Assembly (NCBI GenBank): GCA_045580875.1 | Contig: JAZNOP010000001.1 | Location: forward strand, 1-64,000 | From: SIG598 sp045580875 | Lineage (GTDB): Bacteria; Bacillota; Clostridia; Oscillospirales; Acutalibacteraceae | Length of the DNA: 64,000 bases | Direction of reading: 5' to 3' | Part shown: positions 61,973 to 64,000 of the stretch, piece after piece | Layout: every line of letters starts with the position of its first letter | How positions within the stretch are numbered: the stretch's first letter is position 1 | Position numbers and translations under genes: made by a program | The notes under the pieces: generated by a model | Told to the model about the DNA's origin: nothing | The model's input: only the letters and a program-made list of their open reading frames with translations | Databases searched by the model: none

Positions 61973-62197
61973 CTATACTTGTTCAGCAGTATCATCCGGA
62001 ACATATTCCAGTATGTCCCCAGGCTGACAGTTTAGATACTGGCAAAGGCTTGCAATTGTCCTTGTATCAACATTTCCCTCGCCTTTTCGCATTTTTTCAA
62101 GCGTTGCCGTTCCTACAACTTTGTCTTTTCTTAAATCGTACATTGTCTTATTTTTACTTTTTAATAAGGCAAACAGTTTGTCATACACGATTGGCAT
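61973..62197 (-). CDS. Small XRE regulator (YozG-like) of the right end
   Basis: A 74-residue single-domain HTH protein (MYDLRKDKVVGTATLEKMRKGEG, quoted in part as YDLRKDKVVGTATLEK). It closely resembles the short HTH_26 group. ATG 62197 is preceded by TGGAGGTGACATA. Its promoter region carries two identical 18-bp operator-like repeats, one near its own -35 region and one in the spacer of the rightward promoter, so it probably controls both directions. Confidence 0.85.
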   Translation of the reverse strand: MPIVYDKLFALLKSKNKTMYDLRKDKVVGTATLEKMRKGEGNVDTRTIASLCQYLNCQPGDILEYVPDDTAEQV

Positions 62198-62236
62198 TAT
62201 GTCACCTCCAGTGATACATATTATAGCAAAATCACC

Positions 62237-62254
62237 GTACTAAAGATAGTGTAA
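62237..62254. promoter_or_regulatory. Operator copy 1
   Basis: The sequence GTACTAAAGATAGTGTAA, identical to 62305-62322. Its core ACTA-AAGA-TAGT is an inverted repeat. It lies about 40 bases upstream of the start codon of the small XRE gene on the minus strand. Confidence 0.65.
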
Positions 62255-62296
62255 ATATGTACAAGAATTAGTGCATAGCTTTAGCTATTATCACAA

Positions 62297-62325
62297 TTGA
62301 CTATGTACTAAAGATAGTGTAATAT
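62297..62325 (+). promoter_or_regulatory. Rightward promoter with operator in the spacer
   Basis: TTGACT (62297-62302) and TAATAT (62320-62325) are 17 bases apart; the 18-bp operator copy 2 (62305-62322) fills the spacer and overlaps the -10 box, the ideal place for repression. Confidence 0.75.
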
Positions 62326-62381
62326 ATACCCATACCCCGAGGGCGGCGGCTAAACCGCCCGACAGATTAGGAGGTGATCAA

Positions 62382-62498
62382 ATGTCCATACATGCAGGCT
62401 CCCTTTTATTAGGAGTTTTGTCCGGCATTGGGCTGATGTTCGGTTTATATTGCTGCTGGTTGTGCCGTCTGATTGACGCTGATCAGACAGAGCAGTAG
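62382..62498 (+). CDS. 38-residue membrane peptide
   Basis: Translation MSIHAGSLLLGVLSGIGLMF then GLYCCWLCRL with a short acidic end. One membrane helix fills most of it. TTAGGAGGTGATCAA precedes ATG 62382, a strong ribosome binding site. It is the first gene of the rightward operon; a short toxin, holin-like or signalling peptide cannot be excluded. Confidence 0.55.
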   Translation: MSIHAGSLLLGVLSGIGLMFGLYCCWLCRLIDADQTEQ

Positions 62499-62640
62499 TG
62501 AAGGAATAAGCTGAAGTATGACACGCTGTAAAGCGCCGGAAATACCCTTATTTCGTAATTGTTTAATCAACCACTAAGTATTATTAACCTGACCGTTAAT
62601 TGAATCACACAAGAAAAATAATGCCAAAGGAGACTATCAA

Positions 62641-62790
62641 ATGAGCAACATTAAAATCAGGAACGACCTTCCCGAACCGCTTCCGCGAGATGAAATGATT
62701 GAGAGAATCAATGAGATGCTGCAGAGAGAAGAATATAGGGTAGTATATATGACTTATGTATTTCTGGACAGTGTAGAGAACGACAAGTAA
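62641..62790 (+). CDS. 49-residue small protein
   Basis: Contains PRDEMIERINEMLQREEYRVVYMTYVFLDS, quoted as RDEMIERINEML and VYMTYVFLDS. AAAGGAGACTATCAA precedes ATG 62641. A diverged, frameshifted copy follows at 62809, showing that this little family has duplicated inside the element. Function unknown. Confidence 0.6.
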   Translation: MSNIKIRNDLPEPLPRDEMIERINEMLQREEYRVVYMTYVFLDSVENDK

Positions 62791-62808
62791 AGATTAAGAG
62801 GGAAAGAT

Positions 62809-62947
62809 ATGGAAGACAATAAAAAAAAATAATAACAAAACTGTAATAATTAACAGAGAGGAAATGATAAGGAAAATAATAGAAAAATTAAATAATTCAG
62901 ATTATAAAACTTTATATTACATATATATTTTTTTATTTGGAAAGTAA
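62809..62947 (+). pseudogene. Frameshifted paralogue of the 49-residue protein
   Basis: From ATG 62809 the frame stops after seven codons at a tract of nine A (62821-62829). Removing one A restores NREEMIRKIIEKLNNSDYK and TLYYIYIFLFGK, clearly parallel to its neighbour (RDEMIERINEML...VYMTYVFL). Either it is a pseudogene or transcriptional slippage on the A tract makes the product; an internal ATG at 62864 could also give a 27-residue form. Confidence 0.6.
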
Positions 62948-62966
62948 AGCTTGAAAGGTAACGCAT

Positions 62967-63122
62967 ATGCAAGGTAACGAAAGAAATGGTAATAAACTCA
63001 TAATAAACGAAAACGATAAAACATCTCCTGATTTTTCAACCATTATGGAATTAACGCCGCAGGAGCGTGCCGAACTGCTGAAGATGTGGCGGCAGCACAA
63101 GCCTAATCAAAGTCGAGAATAA
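62967..63122 (+). CDS. 51-residue small protein near attR
   Basis: A charged protein ending TPQERAELLKMWRQHKPNQSRE, quoted as TPQERAELLKMWRQH. It has GAAAGGTAACGCAT before ATG 62967. Its stop codon overlaps the right arm-type sites. The end of the rightward operon lies here; function unknown. Confidence 0.55.
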   Translation: MQGNERNGNKLIINENDKTSPDFSTIMELTPQERAELLKMWRQHKPNQSRE

Positions 63123-63141
63123 ACCCCAAACAAGCCCCAAA
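63121..63141. repeat. Right arm-type integrase sites
   Basis: AAACCCCAAA at 63121 and AAGCCCCAAA at 63132, 11 bp apart, in the same orientation and spacing as the pair at 51345/51356. Confidence 0.7.
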
Positions 63142-63151
63142 CTCGCACCGA

Positions 63152-63205
63152 CATAAAAATAAGAGCCTTGGATTCGGCTTGTTTAAGCCATTTTCCAAAG
63201 CTCTT
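63152..63205 (-). terminator. Element-supplied terminator for tRNA-Leu
   Basis: On the minus strand, directly after the tRNA 3' end, AAGAGCTTTGG pairs with CCAAGGCTCTT (one G-U), with an inner GGCTT/AAGCC stem, followed by ATTTTTAT. It replaces the original tRNA terminator that integration moved 12 kb away. Confidence 0.7.
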
Positions 63206-63208
63206 ATC

Positions 63209-63235
63209 TGGTGCGAGTGACGAGACTTGAACTCG
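63209..63235. repeat. attR: 27-bp core direct repeat within tRNA-Leu
   Basis: Identical to attL (51203-51229), and forms the 3' end of the intact tRNA gene, including CCA. Confidence 0.92.
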
Positions 63236-63293
63236 TACGTCTGTTGACACACGCCCCTCAAACGTGCCTGTCTGCCAGTTCCAGCACACTCGC
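63209..63293 (-). tRNA. tRNA-Leu(GAG)
   Basis: 85 bases on the minus strand. Acceptor arms GCGAGTG and CACTCGC are perfect, CCA is encoded, the anticodon loop TTGAGGG gives anticodon GAG, a long variable arm is present as in class II tRNAs, and the T arm reads CGAGTTCAAGTCTCG. It is the integration target of the adjacent element, which rebuilt its 3' end. Confidence 0.95.
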
Positions 63294-63314
63294 GTCTCTC
63301 TTGATTGCTTGACA

Positions 63315-63343
63315 ATTATAGCACAACGAATACCACGTGTCAA
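63315..63343 (-). promoter_or_regulatory. Promoter of tRNA-Leu
   Basis: On the minus strand TTGACA (63338-63343) and TATAAT (63315-63320) are 17 bases apart, 22 bases before the tRNA. Confidence 0.85.
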
Positions 63344-63448
63344 CCCCTTTTTTTACTTTTTTCCGACTTTTTTATTTCTGCTCGATTTACTGCCACAAAA
63401 TGGCATAAACAAGCCAATCTTATATTGAAATCACATAGCCGTAAACGC

Positions 63449-63477
63449 TTGAAACCAACCCTTTCGGGCTGTATAAT
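63449..63477 (+). promoter_or_regulatory. Promoter of the DNA glycosylase gene
   Basis: TTGAAA (63449-63454) and TATAAT (63472-63477) are 17 bases apart, 53 bases before the start codon. Confidence 0.75.
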
Positions 63478-63529
63478 CGTTATAACATATTATAACAACA
63501 GCTATGCTGAATAACAAGGAGTTGCCACC

Positions 63530-64000
63530 ATGAGCGAACGTGTTGAACATTGCTTTGAGCCGGTTTGCGACTGCTTCAGCAGGATACTTGTGCTCGGCAC
63601 TATGCCCTCACCTGCCTCACGCCAGTACGGCTTTTATTATTCCCATCCGCGCAACCGTTTCTGGACTGTATTGTCACAGCTGCTCGGTGAGCCGCTTCCC
63701 TGTTCTCCGGAAGAAAAACGTGATTTGTGCCTGAGACACGGCATTGCACTCTGGGACGTGCTTGCCGCCTGCGACATTGACGGAGCTTCAGATGCAAGCA
63801 TCAGAAAGCCGGTAGCAAACGATATCGCCGGTCTCGTCACCGGCACAGGAATCCGCGCGGTATTCACTACCGGAACAAAAGCCTCTCAGCTTTATATGAA
63901 GCACTGCGCAGGCGAAATCTCTCTGCCGCATTTTTCACTGCCCTCAACGAGTCCGGCTAACGCCAAAATGAAAACAGAGCAGCTGACCGAATATTATTCG
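63530..64000 (+). CDS. DNA-deoxyinosine (hypoxanthine) glycosylase, truncated by window end
   Basis: 157 codons are visible with no stop. The protein belongs to the uracil-DNA-glycosylase superfamily, family 6-like hypoxanthine-DNA glycosylase, which removes deaminated adenine from DNA. Recognisable motifs are RILVLGTMPSPASRQYGFYYSHPRNRFW (quoted as LVLGTMPSPASRQYGF and YYSHPRNRFW), GIALWDVLAAC, and STSPAN near the visible end. AAGGAGTTGCCACC precedes ATG 63530. It lies beyond attR and is host DNA. The C-terminal end is outside the window. Confidence 0.9.
   Translation, partial: MSERVEHCFEPVCDCFSRILVLGTMPSPASRQYGFYYSHPRNRFWTVLSQLLGEPLPCSPEEKRDLCLRHGIALWDVLAACDIDGASDASIRKPVANDIAGLVTGTGIRAVFTTGTKASQLYMKHCAGEISLPHFSLPSTSPANAKMKTEQLTEYYS

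Larger units (their letters stand above)
51203..63235. mobile_element. 12.0-kb integrated element in tRNA-Leu (degenerate prophage or phage satellite)
   Basis: Bounded by a perfect 27-bp direct repeat (51203-51229 and 63209-63235) that is the 3' end of the tRNA-Leu gene at 63209-63293. Contents: integrase next to attL, repressor and divergent promoters, primase-helicase, candidate origin, tail-chaperone and tape-measure genes, scaffold-like and minor-head-like proteins, a second repressor switch and small ORFs. No packaging, capsid, tail tube or lysis genes are present. The structure (integrase left, replication, then morphogenesis) is phage-like; the set is too small for a complete phage. 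Confidence 0.9.

Overview
The window comes from a chromosome of a low-to-mid GC Firmicute, most likely a gut Clostridia of the Oscillospiraceae/Ruminococcus type. This is inferred from strong AGGAGG ribosome binding sites, sigma-A promoters close to TTGACA-17-TATAAT, the DUF512-der-plsY and yceD-rpmF neighbourhoods, Thr-rich linkers in a secreted NlpC/P60 protein, and FMN, SAM-I and yybP-ykoY riboswitches. The species cannot be named from sequence alone.

Bases 1-9.5 kb hold housekeeping genes: dnaJ (minus), a D,D-carboxypeptidase, pgi, a small P-loop protein, yceD-rpmF, then a DUF512 radical-SAM protein, the GTPase der and the acyltransferase plsY. From 9.5 to 14.2 kb a small XRE regulator is followed by a MarR-controlled pair of half-size ABC exporters. 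From 14.4 to 29.9 kb come htpG, beta and gamma-like subunits of a sodium-pumping decarboxylase, a beta-lactamase-fold hydrolase, an NlpC/P60 hydrolase, a sugar-phosphate transferase, a purine salvage/uptake block (xpt, BMP lipoprotein, an ATPase-permease fusion, a second permease), a DUF1232 protein and a HAD phosphatase. From 30.4 to 50.2 kb are a GT2-GtrA fusion, a membrane-anchored XRE regulator that looks leaderless, a thioesterase, M14 and M32 carboxypeptidases, an alpha/beta hydrolase, a CotH-like protein, riboswitch-controlled mntP, a degenerate LytS-type kinase, FMN-riboswitch-controlled ribU, a PAS-GGDEF-GAF-GGDEF-EAL protein, SAM-I-controlled metK and a family 2 glycoside hydrolase.

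Bases 51203-63235 are an integrated mobile element of 12.0 kb, bounded by a 27-bp direct repeat that duplicates the 3' end of a tRNA-Leu(GAG) gene. It carries a tyrosine integrase, paired 11-bp-spaced arm-type repeats at both ends, a CI-like repressor with divergent promoters, a primase-helicase followed by 9-bp-phased repeats that could be an origin, and a small reduced set of virion-type genes: gpG/gpGT tail chaperones with a canonical A AAA AAC frameshift site, a tape-measure protein, a scaffold-like protein and a minor-head-like protein. No terminase, portal, major capsid, tail tube, baseplate or lysis gene is visible. At the right end is a second repressor/operator switch and a run of very small ORFs. 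The element is either a heavily deleted prophage or a phage satellite carrying its own tail-length module.

Beyond the element are the intact tRNA-Leu and the start of a DNA-deoxyinosine glycosylase gene that runs off the window. Several intergenic regions contain a dispersed repeat made of consecutive tiny hairpins with three-base loops, partly bounded by about 20-bp inverted repeats.
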